From positions 1 to 64,000 of the forward strand of contig CAYQMX010000012.1 of NCBI GenBank assembly GCA_964418745.1: a stretch of DNA of 64,000 bases. Reading direction: 5' to 3'. How positions within the stretch are numbered: the first letter of the stretch is position 1; every line of letters starts with the position of its first letter. The notes beneath the pieces were generated by a model, which did no database searches, was not told the DNA's origin, and worked only from the letters and a program-made list of their open reading frames with translations. This DNA is from Scleromatobacter sp964418745. GTDB lineage: Bacteria; Pseudomonadota; Gammaproteobacteria; Burkholderiales; Burkholderiaceae_C. Below are positions 28,206 to 42,474 of this stretch, piece by piece. The translations under genes were made by a program, and so were the position numbers.

Positions 28206-29405
28206 TTGCTCGACGTGATCGCAAGCCCGCGCGTCGACCGCCCGCCCTATGCCAGCGACCCGGCGCACTCGCGCGGCCGCCGGCGCCCCGAGCCCGCCGC
28301 GCCGACGCGCACCGACTTCCAGCGCGACCGCGACCGCATCGTCCACAGCACCGCGTTTCGCCGTCTCGTCTACAAGACCCAGGTCTTCCTCAACCACGAG
28401 GGCGACTTGTTCCGCACCCGGCTGACGCACTCGCTGGAGGTGGCCCAGCTCGGCCGCTCAGTGGCGCGCACCATGGGCCTGGACGAGGATCTGGTGGAGG
28501 CCATCGCGCTGGCCCACGACCTCGGCCATACGCCGTTCGGCCATGCCGGCCAGGACGCGCTGGACGACTGCATGCGCGGACACGGCGGCTTCGAGCACAA
28601 CCTGCAGAGCCTGCGCGTGGTCGACGAGCTTGAGCTGCGCTACCCCGAGTTCGACGGCCTGAACCTGACGCTCGAGACCCGCGAGGGCATCCTCAAGCGC
28701 GTCACGCTCGAACAGGCGCGGGCGCTCGAGGCGGTCGAGCCCGGCGGCGTGGGCCACCGCTTCGTGGCCGGCCAGCAGCCCGGCCTGGAGGCGCAGCTGA
28801 CCAACCTCGCCGACGAGATCGCCTACAACACGCACGACGTCGACGACGGTATCCGCTCGGGCCTGCTCGACCACGCGCAACTGGCCGAGGTGCCCTTGTA
28901 CGCGCGCCTGCGCGACGAGGCGCTGGACGCGCATCCGCGCCTGCGCACGCTGCCCGTGCGCAGGCTGGTGCACGAGACGCTGCGCCGCATGCTGTCGGAG
29001 ATGATCTACGACCTCATCGCGACCAGCAAGGCCGCGATCGACGCGGCGGCGCCGACCAGCCCGCAGGCGGTGCGCGAGCTGCCGCTGCTGATGCGGTTCG
29101 GCTCGACGATGCGCCACGAGAGCAGCGAGTTGAAGCGCTTCCTGTTCGCCAACCTCTATCGCCACCCGGCGGTGACGGCCACCACCGACCGCGCTCGCGA
29201 CGTGGTGCGCGTGCTGTTCGCGACCTACCTCGACCGACCGGCCGAGATGAGCGAGGAGTTCCAGCAGGCCGTCGATCGCCCGCGCGCGGTGGCCGACTAC
29301 ATCGCCGGCATGACCGACCGCTTCGCGCTGAAGGAGCACCAGCGGCTGACCGGCGAGCAGCTGTTCGGCGATTCCTGGGCGTCGCTGGGCCGCACGCCAG
29401 CCTGA
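28206..29405 (+). CDS. dgt: Deoxyguanosinetriphosphate triphosphohydrolase-like protein
   Basis: A 399-aa HD-domain phosphohydrolase that hydrolyses dNTPs to nucleoside and triphosphate. It has the N-terminal RRPEPAAPTRTDFQRDRDRIVHS, FRRLVYKTQVF, the HD-type metal ligands in RLTHSLEVAQ and HDLGHTPFGHAG, and the downstream NLADEIAYNTHDVDDG. No ATG is available before the conserved core: TTG 28206 or GTG 28215 are the candidates, and I use the first. The aroK-aroB-dgt order is standard in Burkholderiales, with gltB normally next; here a RAYT gene intervenes. Confidence 0.88.
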   Translation: MLDVIASPRVDRPPYASDPAHSRGRRRPEPAAPTRTDFQRDRDRIVHSTAFRRLVYKTQVFLNHEGDLFRTRLTHSLEVAQLGRSVARTMGLDEDLVEAIALAHDLGHTPFGHAGQDALDDCMRGHGGFEHNLQSLRVVDELELRYPEFDGLNLTLETREGILKRVTLEQARALEAVEPGGVGHRFVAGQQPGLEAQLTNLADEIAYNTHDVDDGIRSGLLDHAQLAEVPLYARLRDEALDAHPRLRTLPVRRLVHETLRRMLSEMIYDLIATSKAAIDAAAPTSPQAVRELPLLMRFGSTMRHESSELKRFLFANLYRHPAVTATTDRARDVVRVLFATYLDRPAEMSEEFQQAVDRPRAVADYIAGMTDRFALKEHQRLTGEQLFGDSWASLGRTPA

Positions 29406-29437
29406 AACCGAGGGTTCGTCAGGGCTTGCAGACAATA

Positions 29438-30446
29438 GGGGTCAGCTAAACTGGGCCCCATGGCCCGCCTGACCCGCCTTTCGTTGCCCGGACTGCCGCA
29501 TCACCTGATGCAGATCGGGAACAACCGCCAGCCGATCTTCGTCGACGACGAGGATCGCCAGGCCTGGTGCGCACACCTGCGCGAGGCCAGCCTGGTGGCG
29601 CGGGTCGACATCCACGCCTACGTGCTGATGGCCAACCACGTCCACCTGCTGGCCACGCCGCGCGACAGCGCCGACGGCCTCAGCACGATGATGCAGTCGC
29701 TCGGCCGGCGCTACGTCGCCGCCTTCAACCGGCGCCATGCGCGATCGGGCACGTTGTGGGAAGGCCGGTTCCGGGCCGCGCTGGTCGACCCCGAGGATTC
29801 GCTGCTCGCCTGCATGCGCTACATCGACACCCACCCGCAGCGCAGCGCCCTGGTGGCCGACGCCGCCGAATACCCCTGGTCCAGCTGCGCCCACCACCTG
29901 GGTCGGCGCCGCGATCCGCTCATCGTCGACCATGCCCGGTACTGGGCGCTGGGCAACACGCCGTTCGAGCGCGAGTGGGCCTTTCGCGGCTACCTGGACG
30001 AAGGCGTGAGCCTGCGCGAGGCGCAGGCCATCTCGCAGGCGACGCGGCGCGGCTGGCCGATCGCCGGCGTCGAAGGGCAGCGCCGCCTGGCCGCCCTGCT
30101 GGGGCGCGACATCGTGCCGCGGCCACGCGGGCGTCCACGCCGGGTCGACGCCCCGGCGCCCTGAACGGGCGAAGCCGGCCGCCGCGGCCACTTGGCCCGG
30201 GCGACAGGCTGGCACCTGCCTGGGGGCCATCGGGCGCTCCAAATACCCGACCTGTCCACTCGGCGAGTACGAGCGCGCCGCCGCGGCGACGCGCACGCGC
30301 GCCCCGGCCCACAGGGCCCGACGCGCTGACTCGCATCGAATTCACCACCCCGGTGCAGGCGTGCAGGTATTTGCCCAACGATAAGACTATGGCCCTATTA
30401 AAAACCGCACCACGAGAAAGCAGCCGGCATTACTGAACCCGACCCC
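29438..30446 (+). mobile_element. RAYT unit with REP-like inverted ends
   Basis: The RAYT gene is bounded by GGGGTC-containing ends in opposite orientation: GGGGTCAGCTAAACTGGGCCCC at the left (29438-29459, foldable into a hairpin that touches the RAYT start codon) and, at the right, GAACCCGACCCC (30435-30446), the reverse complement of GGGGTCGGGTTC. Such GGGGTC tips commonly flank RAYT genes. Only one unit is present here, with no dispersed REP copies in the window. Confidence 0.6.
29460..30164 (+). CDS. REP-associated tyrosine transposase (RAYT, Y1_Tnp family)
   Basis: A 234-aa HUH-type single-strand transposase domesticated to move REP palindromes. The metal-binding HxH is in MANHVHLL (His60, His62) and the catalytic tyrosine is Tyr121 in MRYIDTHPQR. 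GTLWEGRFRAALVD and EYPWSSCAHH are family signatures, and a basic tail (from about 215) follows. The frame is intact, so the enzyme may be active. It sits between dgt and gltB, a junction that is normally direct in this order, and its ATG abuts a GGGGTC hairpin. Confidence 0.88.
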   Translation: MARLTRLSLPGLPHHLMQIGNNRQPIFVDDEDRQAWCAHLREASLVARVDIHAYVLMANHVHLLATPRDSADGLSTMMQSLGRRYVAAFNRRHARSGTLWEGRFRAALVDPEDSLLACMRYIDTHPQRSALVADAAEYPWSSCAHHLGRRRDPLIVDHARYWALGNTPFEREWAFRGYLDEGVSLREAQAISQATRRGWPIAGVEGQRRLAALLGRDIVPRPRGRPRRVDAPAP

Positions 30447-30518
30447 ATTTCAATGGAATTGCCCACGGGCGGAGCCTGGTTTAGTCTTCGGGTTTTCCAG
30501 CGCCGAAAAGGAATCGCC
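30165..30518 (+). promoter_or_regulatory. Leader region of gltB
   Basis: This 354-bp stretch holds no gene. It contains the right RAYT end (near 30435-30446) and less GC-rich sequence (TTAAAAACC, CCGAAAAGGAA) close to gltB. The gltB promoter must lie here, but I see no confident -35/-10 pair and no recognisable riboswitch. Confidence 0.4.
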
Positions 30519-35279
<4,761 letters not shown>

Positions 35280-35354
35280 GTTCTCGCCAAGCATCAGAAC
35301 GTGCACGCCGCCCGAACGCGGGCGGCGCACCGCCAACAGCATCAGGAACAGATC

Positions 35355-36821
<1,467 letters not shown>

Positions 36822-37036
36822 CAACCGGCCGCCCGTCCCGCGGGAGCGGGCCGGGCCCGGGCGCCGCCCGCCGTCCGTTGTTGTTCGGATGCGACGCCTT
36901 GCCGCGATTCGTCGGCTTGGGGGGTTCGTTCGTCGGTTCCGGGCAAGGGCTCTGAGGTTCGCACACAATGCCGCACCGGGAATTCCCGTATCCTGTCGGG
37001 TTCTGAAAGGACCCTGACAGCTCGGGTCCGGTCCAC

Positions 37037-37894
37037 GTGCCCCTCACTCTTGAAGCGCCGCCTCGAAAGCGGCCCCAAGCCGGCTTGAACTCCGATTCCT
37101 TCATCCAGATCGACCACGTCACGTTCGGGTACGACGCGAGCCGTACGATCCTGAACGACGTGTCGATGCAATTCGCGCGCGGCAAGGTCACGGCCATCCT
37201 CGGCGGCTCCGGTTGCGGCAAGACCACGCTGCTGCGCCTGATCGGCGGCGTCTACAAGCCGCAGAAGGGCCGGGTGATCTTCGACGGCGCCGAGATCGAC
37301 ACCCGCGACCGCGACCAGCTCTACGCGATCCGCCGCCGCCTGGGCATGCTGTTCCAGTTCGGCGCGCTGTTCACCGACCTCAGCGTCTACGAGAACGTGG
37401 CATTCCCGCTGCGCGAGCACATGGACCTGAGCGAGACGATGATCCGCGACATCGTGCTGATGAAGCTCAACGCCGTCGGCCTGCGCGGCGCGGCGCAGCT
37501 GCGCATCTCCGAGGTCTCGGGCGGCATGGCGCGCCGCATCGCGCTCGCGCGCGCGGTCGCGCTGGACCCCGAGGTGATCATGTACGACGAACCGTTCGCC
37601 GGGCTCGATCCGATCTCGATGGGCGTGACCGCCAACCTGATCCGGCGCCTGAACGACACCACCGGGGCCACGTCGCTGATGGTCTCGCACGACGTGCAGG
37701 AATGCTTCGCGATCGCCGACTACGCCTACCTGATGATGCCCGGCGGCATCGTCGTGGCGCACGGCCGGCCCGAGGAGCTCAACGAGTCCACCGATCCGCA
37801 GGTGCGCCAGTTCATCCGCGGCGAGCCCGACGGCCCGATCAAGTTCCACTACCCGGCGCCCCCGTTCGCCGAGGCGCTGGGGCTGCCGCAATGA
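37037..37894 (+). CDS. mlaF: Phospholipid ABC transporter ATP-binding protein MlaF
   Basis: A 285-aa ATPase of the MlaFEDB complex that moves phospholipids between inner membrane and periplasm to keep the outer-membrane leaflet asymmetric. Walker A is GGSGCGKT (56-63), the signature EVSGGMARR and Walker B VIMYDEPFAGLD; MLFQFGALFTDL is a family hallmark. The annotated start is GTG 37037, 7 bases after a GGACCC...GGGTCC hairpin (37009-37029) that may hide the ribosome-binding region; TTG 37088 is a possible shorter start. It overlaps mlaE by four bases. Confidence 0.92.
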   Translation: MPLTLEAPPRKRPQAGLNSDSFIQIDHVTFGYDASRTILNDVSMQFARGKVTAILGGSGCGKTTLLRLIGGVYKPQKGRVIFDGAEIDTRDRDQLYAIRRRLGMLFQFGALFTDLSVYENVAFPLREHMDLSETMIRDIVLMKLNAVGLRGAAQLRISEVSGGMARRIALARAVALDPEVIMYDEPFAGLDPISMGVTANLIRRLNDTTGATSLMVSHDVQECFAIADYAYLMMPGGIVVAHGRPEELNESTDPQVRQFIRGEPDGPIKFHYPAPPFAEALGLPQ

Positions 37895-38673
37895 TCGCGT
37901 TCGTCAATGCCCTCGGCCAGGCCACGCTGCGCACGTTCACCGCGCTCGGCCACGCGGCCTATTTCTTCGTCGACCTGGTGCGCTACACGCCGTCGTCGCT
38001 GCGCCGCTTCGGCCTCGTCGTCGACCAGATCTACGCCATCGGCTACCGCTCGCTGACCATCATCCTGGCCTCCGGCTTCGCCGTCGGCTGCGTGCTGGCG
38101 CTGCAGATGTACTACGCGCTGGTGCCGTTCGGCGCCGCCGAGTCGCTGGGCCTGGTGGTCAACCTGTCGCTGGTGCGCGAGCTCGGCCCGGTGGTCACGG
38201 CGCTGCTGTTCGCCGGCCGCGCCGGCACCGCGCTCACTGCCGAGATCGGCCTGATGAAGGCGGGCGAGCAGCTGTCGGCGATGGAACTGATGGCCGTCGA
38301 TCCGCGCAGCCGCGTTCTGGCGCCGCGCTTCCTCGCCGGCATCGTCTCGATGCCCATTCTCGCCATCCTGTATTCGGCCATCGGTATCCTCGGCGCCTGG
38401 CTGATCGCGGTCGAGCTGATCGGCGTGGACCCGGCCAACTTCTGGTCGATCATGCAGTCCAAGGTCGACATCACGCGCGATGTCGGCAACGGCATCGTCA
38501 AGTCCTTCGTGTTCGGCGTGATCTGCACCGGGGTCGCCCTGTACCAGGGCTATGAAACGCAGGCGACGCCCGAGGGCGTGGCCTATGCAACCACGCGCAC
38601 GGTAGTGTTCTCCTCGCTGGCCGTGCTGGCGATGGACTTCATCCTCACGGCAATGATGTTTTCGACGTCGTGA
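37891..38673 (+). CDS. mlaE: Phospholipid ABC transporter permease MlaE
   Basis: A 260-aa permease with five or six membrane segments. Signatures are RSLTIILASGFAVG, ALLFAGRAGTALTAEIGLMK and EQLSAMELMAVDPR, with the loop that contacts MlaF. It overlaps the mlaF stop (ATGA) and is followed by mlaD after 30 bp. Confidence 0.95.
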   Translation: MIAFVNALGQATLRTFTALGHAAYFFVDLVRYTPSSLRRFGLVVDQIYAIGYRSLTIILASGFAVGCVLALQMYYALVPFGAAESLGLVVNLSLVRELGPVVTALLFAGRAGTALTAEIGLMKAGEQLSAMELMAVDPRSRVLAPRFLAGIVSMPILAILYSAIGILGAWLIAVELIGVDPANFWSIMQSKVDITRDVGNGIVKSFVFGVICTGVALYQGYETQATPEGVAYATTRTVVFSSLAVLAMDFILTAMMFSTS

Positions 38674-38703
38674 GCGACGTCAAGGGATTGAATCGGATCT
38701 GAC

Positions 38704-39252
38704 ATGGCAAAGAAAAGCACGGAAACGCTGGTGGGAGTGTTCGTCTTGCTGGGCATCATCGGCCTGGCCTTCCTGGCATTGAAGGCGGCCAACCTGGCCA
38801 GCTTCAGCGCCTCGAAGACCTACACGGTACGCGCCCGCTTCGACAACATCGGCGGCCTGAAGAAGAATGCGCCGGTGCGCAGCGCCGGCGTGTCCGTCGG
38901 CCAGGTGACGTCGATCACGCTCGACAAGAACACCTACCAGGGCCTGGTGGTGATGAAGATCAACGAGAGCGTCCAGTTCCCGGTCGACTCGTCGGCCAAG
39001 ATCCTCACCGCCGGCCTGCTGGGCGACCAGTACGTGGGCATCGAGCCGGGCTCCGACGACAAGAACCTGGCCAACGGCGACCTGATCAAGCAGACCCAGT
39101 CCGCCGTGGTGCTCGAGAACCTGATCGGCCAGCTGATCTTCAACAAGGCCGCCGACGCCGGCTCCAGCAGCACGCCGGCGCCCGCGCCGGGCGCGTCGCT
39201 TGCTCCAGCACCGGCTGCCGCGTCCGCGGCGGTCTCGGGGTCCCGGAAATGA
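38704..39252 (+). CDS. mlaD: Outer-membrane asymmetry substrate-binding protein MlaD (MCE domain)
   Basis: A 182-aa membrane-anchored MCE protein that forms the hexameric periplasmic lipid-binding ring. It has a short N-terminal anchor (about residues 8-26), the MCE domain (about 38-120, with RARFDNIGGLKKNAPVR and AKILTAGLLGDQYVGIEPG) and an Ala/Pro-rich tail (SSSTPAPAPGAS). A strong ribosome-binding site is not evident. It overlaps mlaA (ATGA). Confidence 0.93.
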   Translation: MAKKSTETLVGVFVLLGIIGLAFLALKAANLASFSASKTYTVRARFDNIGGLKKNAPVRSAGVSVGQVTSITLDKNTYQGLVVMKINESVQFPVDSSAKILTAGLLGDQYVGIEPGSDDKNLANGDLIKQTQSAVVLENLIGQLIFNKAADAGSSSTPAPAPGASLAPAPAAASAAVSGSRK

Positions 39253-40259
39253 CATTCACCGCCCTGGCGCGCGCCCTGCCGCGAGCCGTCGCCGCGCTCC
39301 TGCTGGCCGCCGTCGCCGGCTGCGCGACGACGGGGGGCGTCGACCGCCACACCGCCGGCCCCAAGGATCCGTACGAGAGCGTCAACCGCAAGGTCTTCGC
39401 GTTCAACGACACGCTGGACGAGTACGCGCTCAAGCCTGCCGCCAAGGCCTACAACGCGGTCGTCCCGTCGCCGGTGCGCACCGGCGTGCACAACTTCTTC
39501 GGCAACTTCTCGGATGCCTGGTCGGCGGTCAACAACCTGCTGCAGGGCAAGCCGGTCGACGCCGGCACGATGACGCTGCGCGTGCTCACCAACACCACCA
39601 TCGGCATCGCCGGCCTGTTCGACCCGGCCAGCCGCCTCGGCCTGGATCGCAAGCCCGAGGACTTCGGCCTGACCCTGGGGCACTGGGGCCTGAAGCCCGG
39701 GCCGTACCTGGTGCTGCCGCTGTTCGGCTCGTCCGACATCCGCGACGCCGTGGCCCTGCCCGCCGACACCTACGTCTCGCCGGCGCTGCTCGCGTCGGGC
39801 AAGTACTGGAAGGAACTGGGCATCGACGCGGTCGGGGTGATCGACACCCGCGCCGGCCTGCTGGGCGCCAGCCAGATGCTCGACGAACTGGCATTCGACC
39901 GCTACACCTTCATGCGCGACGCCTACGTCACGCGTCGCCGCAGCCTCGTCTACGACGGCGACCCGCCGCCGCTGCCCGAGGACGACGACGCCGACGAGCC
40001 GAAGTCGGCCCCCGCCCCGGCGGGCGGCGCCAGCGCGCCGGCGCCGGCCGCGTCGGTCGCTTCGGCCGACGGCACGGCCAGCGTGACCGCCGTGCCCGCC
40101 CGGCCGGCTGACCCGGCGTCGCAACCGGCGTCCGCGCCATCGCCGCTGCCCGGCGGCGTGCAGCCCGCGCCGGTGCCCGCGTCGGCACCCACCTTACCGG
40201 TGCCCCGGAGCGGCCCGGCGCCCGTGCCCCCGCCGCCGGCCTCCGCCGCGCACGGCTGA
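39249..40259 (+). CDS. mlaA: Outer-membrane lipoprotein MlaA (VacJ)
   Basis: A 336-aa lipoprotein that removes misplaced phospholipids from the outer leaflet. The signal ends in the lipobox VAGC (Cys25). The VacJ domain (about 37-240) contains DPYESVNRKVFAFND, RTGVHNFFGNFSD, EDFGLTLGHWG and PYLVLPLFGSSDIRDA. The last 90-100 residues are Ala/Pro/Ser low complexity, absent from enterobacterial MlaA. It is the fourth gene of a mlaFEDACB order characteristic of Burkholderiales. Confidence 0.94.
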   Translation: MTFTALARALPRAVAALLLAAVAGCATTGGVDRHTAGPKDPYESVNRKVFAFNDTLDEYALKPAAKAYNAVVPSPVRTGVHNFFGNFSDAWSAVNNLLQGKPVDAGTMTLRVLTNTTIGIAGLFDPASRLGLDRKPEDFGLTLGHWGLKPGPYLVLPLFGSSDIRDAVALPADTYVSPALLASGKYWKELGIDAVGVIDTRAGLLGASQMLDELAFDRYTFMRDAYVTRRRSLVYDGDPPPLPEDDDADEPKSAPAPAGGASAPAPAASVASADGTASVTAVPARPADPASQPASAPSPLPGGVQPAPVPASAPTLPVPRSGPAPVPPPPASAAHG

Positions 40260-40387
40260 GCGCGGCGCACCGCAGGCGACAATGACGCCGCCGTCGCGCG
40301 CCACGTTTCTTTGCATGTCGTCGCTGTGAACCGGTTTCGGCGACGGGCGTTATAGATGGGAGCGAACTTCCGCTCGAAAGGACAAGA

Positions 40388-41008
40388 ATGTTTCAACGCA
40401 CGATTTCCTCGCTGATCCTCGCCACGGCCACGCTGGGCGCCACCGCCGCGTTCGCCCAGACCGCGCCCGACGTGCTCATCAAGCAGGTCGCCGGCGAGGT
40501 CATCGACTCGGTCAAGAACGACAAGGCCATCCAGGGCGGCGACATCTCGCGCATCCAGGGCCTGGTCGACGCCCAGGTGATGCCGCACGTCGACTTCCAG
40601 CGCATGACGGCCGCCGTCGTGGGCAAGGCCTGGAAGACCGCCACGCCCGAGCAGCAGGCCAAGCTGCAGGCCGAGTTCAAGACGCTGCTGATCCGCACTT
40701 ACGCCGGCGCGCTGACCAAGGTCAACCCGCAGACCTCGATCGAGCTCAAGCCCACGCGCTCCTCGCCGGACGATCCGGACGTCACCATCCGCACCCTCAT
40801 CAAGGGCACCGGCGGCGACCCGGTGCAGCTCGACTACCGCCTGGAGAAGCTGCCGGCCGAGTGGAAGATCTTCGACGTCAACGTCCTCGGCGTGTGGCTG
40901 GTCGACCAGTACAAGAGCAGCTTCGCGCAGCAGATCGCCGCCTCGGGCATCGACGGGCTGATCAACGCGCTGGTCGCGAAGAACAAGGCCCCGGCCGCGG
41001 CGAAGTGA
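40388..41008 (+). CDS. mlaC: Phospholipid-binding periplasmic protein MlaC
   Basis: A 206-aa periplasmic shuttle that carries phospholipid between MlaA and MlaD. It has a cleaved signal peptide (about 1-23, ending AFA) and the Ttg2/MlaC domain: ISRIQGLVDAQVMPHVDFQRMTA, GKAWKTATPEQQAKLQAEFKTLL and EWKIFDVNVLGVWLVDQYKSSF. A 128-bp gap precedes it, the largest in the operon, and could carry an additional promoter. Its TGA overlaps the mlaB ATG (TGATG). Confidence 0.95.
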   Translation: MFQRTISSLILATATLGATAAFAQTAPDVLIKQVAGEVIDSVKNDKAIQGGDISRIQGLVDAQVMPHVDFQRMTAAVVGKAWKTATPEQQAKLQAEFKTLLIRTYAGALTKVNPQTSIELKPTRSSPDDPDVTIRTLIKGTGGDPVQLDYRLEKLPAEWKIFDVNVLGVWLVDQYKSSFAQQIAASGIDGLINALVAKNKAPAAAK

Positions 41009-41370
41009 TGGCGACCGACGGCGTGATGACGGCGCTGCCGCCCAGCCTGACGCTGCGCGACGCGCCCACGGTGCTCGAGACGCTGCGCCAGGCCTTCGCC
41101 GCCGACGGCGGCGATGTCTGGCGCATCGACGCCGCGCCGGTGACCCAGCTCGACACCTCGGCGCTGGCCGTGCTGCTCGAATGCTCGCGCATGGCAGCGG
41201 GCGCGAAGCGCAAGCTGCAGATCGTCAACCCGCCGGTGCGCATGAGCGACCTCGCGCACCTGTACGGCGTGGACGAGATGCTGGGCATCGAGGCGGGCGA
41301 CTTCCCGCCCGTGCGGCTGCCGGAGCGAGCGCACGTGGTGGTCACGCCGGGCTTGCCGGCGTCCCGCTGA
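41008..41370 (+). CDS. mlaB: STAS-domain protein MlaB
   Basis: A 120-aa cytoplasmic STAS-domain subunit that stabilises MlaF in the MlaFEDB transporter. The nucleotide-loop signature is LDTSALAVLLE, and the rest follows the anti-sigma-antagonist fold (KRKLQIVNPPVRMSDLAHLYGV). It begins at TGATG with the mlaC stop. It is the last gene of the operon; a terminator lies 20 bp downstream. Confidence 0.87.
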   Translation: MATDGVMTALPPSLTLRDAPTVLETLRQAFAADGGDVWRIDAAPVTQLDTSALAVLLECSRMAAGAKRKLQIVNPPVRMSDLAHLYGVDEMLGIEAGDFPPVRLPERAHVVVTPGLPASR

Positions 41371-41389
41371 ACCGCCCGTCGCCCCGAAC

Positions 41390-41414
41390 AAGACCCGCCG
41401 CCAGCGGGTCTTTT
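41390..41414. terminator. Bidirectional intrinsic terminator between mlaB and hexR
   Basis: AAGACCCGC pairs perfectly with GCGGGTCTT around a CGCCA loop and runs into TT on the plus strand. It lies between the convergent mlaB and hexR genes and can serve both. Confidence 0.85.
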
Positions 41415-42286
41415 CAATCCGGCGCGGCGTAGCGCCGCGCGCGCAGGTTGCGCTTGATCTCCTGCAGCGTCGGCCGCAGTCCCTGGCCCAGGCGCAGCGC
41501 GACGCCGGTGGTCAGGATGTCGATGATCATCAGGTGCAGCATGCGCGACACCATCGGGCTGTAGCGGTCGAAGTCCTCGGGGTGGTCGGCGGCCAGCAGG
41601 ATCTGCGAGTTGGCCTGCGTCAGCTGCGCGAGCGGCGAGGCGCTGGCGGTGATGACGATCAGCGTCGCGCCCTTCCTGCGGGCGATGTCGGCCACGTCGA
41701 TCAGGTCGCGGCTGCGGCCCGAGTTGCTGATGATGACGGCGCAGTCGCCCGGGCCCAGCATCGTGGCGCTCATCACCTGCACGTGGCCGTCGCTGGTGGC
41801 CGAGGTGTTGACGCCGAGGCGGAAGAACTTGTGCTGCGCGTCCTGCGCGACGATGCCGGAGTTGCCGACCCCGTAGAACTCGATGCGCTTCTTGTCGATG
41901 CCCGCCTGCGTCAGCGCGGCGATCGCGCGCTCGAACGCATGCCCCGCCGCGTTGTTGCGGTACTTCAGCATCGCGCTGACGGCGTTGTCGATCACCTTGA
42001 CGATCAGCTCGCCCGGGCCGTCGTCCTCGTCGACCGAGCGATGCACGAAAGGCACGCCCTCGTTGACCGTGCCGGCCAGCTTCAGCTTGAAGTCGGCCAG
42101 GCCGTCGTAGCCCACGCTGCGACAGAAGCGCACCACCGTCGGCTTGGACACGTGCGATCGCTCCGCGAGCTCGCCCACCGGCGTCGAAGCGAAGCCGCGC
42201 GGGTCGCTCAGCACGAGCTTGGCCACGCGTTGCTCGGCGGGCGGCAGCGCGGGGATGGAGGCGCGGACGCGCTCCAGCATCGTCAT
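41414..42286 (-). CDS. hexR: HexR-type RpiR family transcriptional regulator
   Basis: A 290-aa regulator of the RpiR family. It has an N-terminal helix-turn-helix (about residues 30-60; AERSHVSKPTVVRFCRSVGY) and a C-terminal SIS sugar-phosphate-binding domain (about 120-260; YGVGNSGIVAQDAQHKF and ISNSGRSRDL). HexR proteins sense 2-keto-3-deoxy-6-phosphogluconate and repress Entner-Doudoroff and pentose-phosphate genes; linkage with zwf supports that here. The start ATG 42286 overlaps the stop of the 63-codon bridge mini-ORF; a second ATG six bases later is possible. Confidence 0.88.
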   Translation of the reverse strand: MTMLERVRASIPALPPAEQRVAKLVLSDPRGFASTPVGELAERSHVSKPTVVRFCRSVGYDGLADFKLKLAGTVNEGVPFVHRSVDEDDGPGELIVKVIDNAVSAMLKYRNNAAGHAFERAIAALTQAGIDKKRIEFYGVGNSGIVAQDAQHKFFRLGVNTSATSDGHVQVMSATMLGPGDCAVIISNSGRSRDLIDVADIARRKGATLIVITASASPLAQLTQANSQILLAADHPEDFDRYSPMVSRMLHLMIIDILTTGVALRLGQGLRPTLQEIKRNLRARRYAAPD

Positions 42287-42474
42287 GCGGCATTGCTCCG
42301 TCGAATGGCGGGCGCAAGCGCGCGGCCGCCGCGCGCGGCCGCTCCGCAGCAAGGCCGCGGCCCCCTTGGGCGGCTGAGCGGCGGACGAAAGCAGTCCGGG
42401 GGGCCGATTTCGGCCAGCGAAGCGTCGCGCCGACGGCGCGGCGTAGCCGTACTCGGCGAAGCGGGGGCAGTCAT
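42283..42474 (-). CDS. 63-codon bridge mini-ORF between zwf and hexR, repeat-like
   Basis: On the minus strand the zwf stop overlaps an ATG (42474), which opens a 63-codon frame: MTAPASPSTATPRR, then ASLAEIGPPDCFRPPLSR and a Gly/Arg/Ala tail. Its TGA at 42283-42285 overlaps the hexR ATG. The sequence is low-complexity and Pro/Arg-rich, and resembles the GC-rich dispersed intergenic repeats of this bacterial group, so it is probably not a protein gene in the usual sense. The continuous stop-start overlap on both sides suggests that it keeps ribosomes moving from zwf into hexR. Confidence 0.5.
   Translation of the reverse strand: MTAPASPSTATPRRRRDASLAEIGPPDCFRPPLSRPRGPRPCCGAAARGGRALAPAIRRSNAA

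Noticed and set aside
36836..36880. Terminator after gltD
   Set aside because: GC-rich complementary stretches (CCCGC/GCGGG) are present but with no T-run, so an intrinsic terminator is not supported.
42300..42474. zwf-hexR spacer as a member of the 22-codon bridge family
   Set aside because: The sequence is unrelated: it lacks the AAPKGARTA core, and its length differs. Only the ATGA-in/ATGA-out architecture is shared, so I list it separately.
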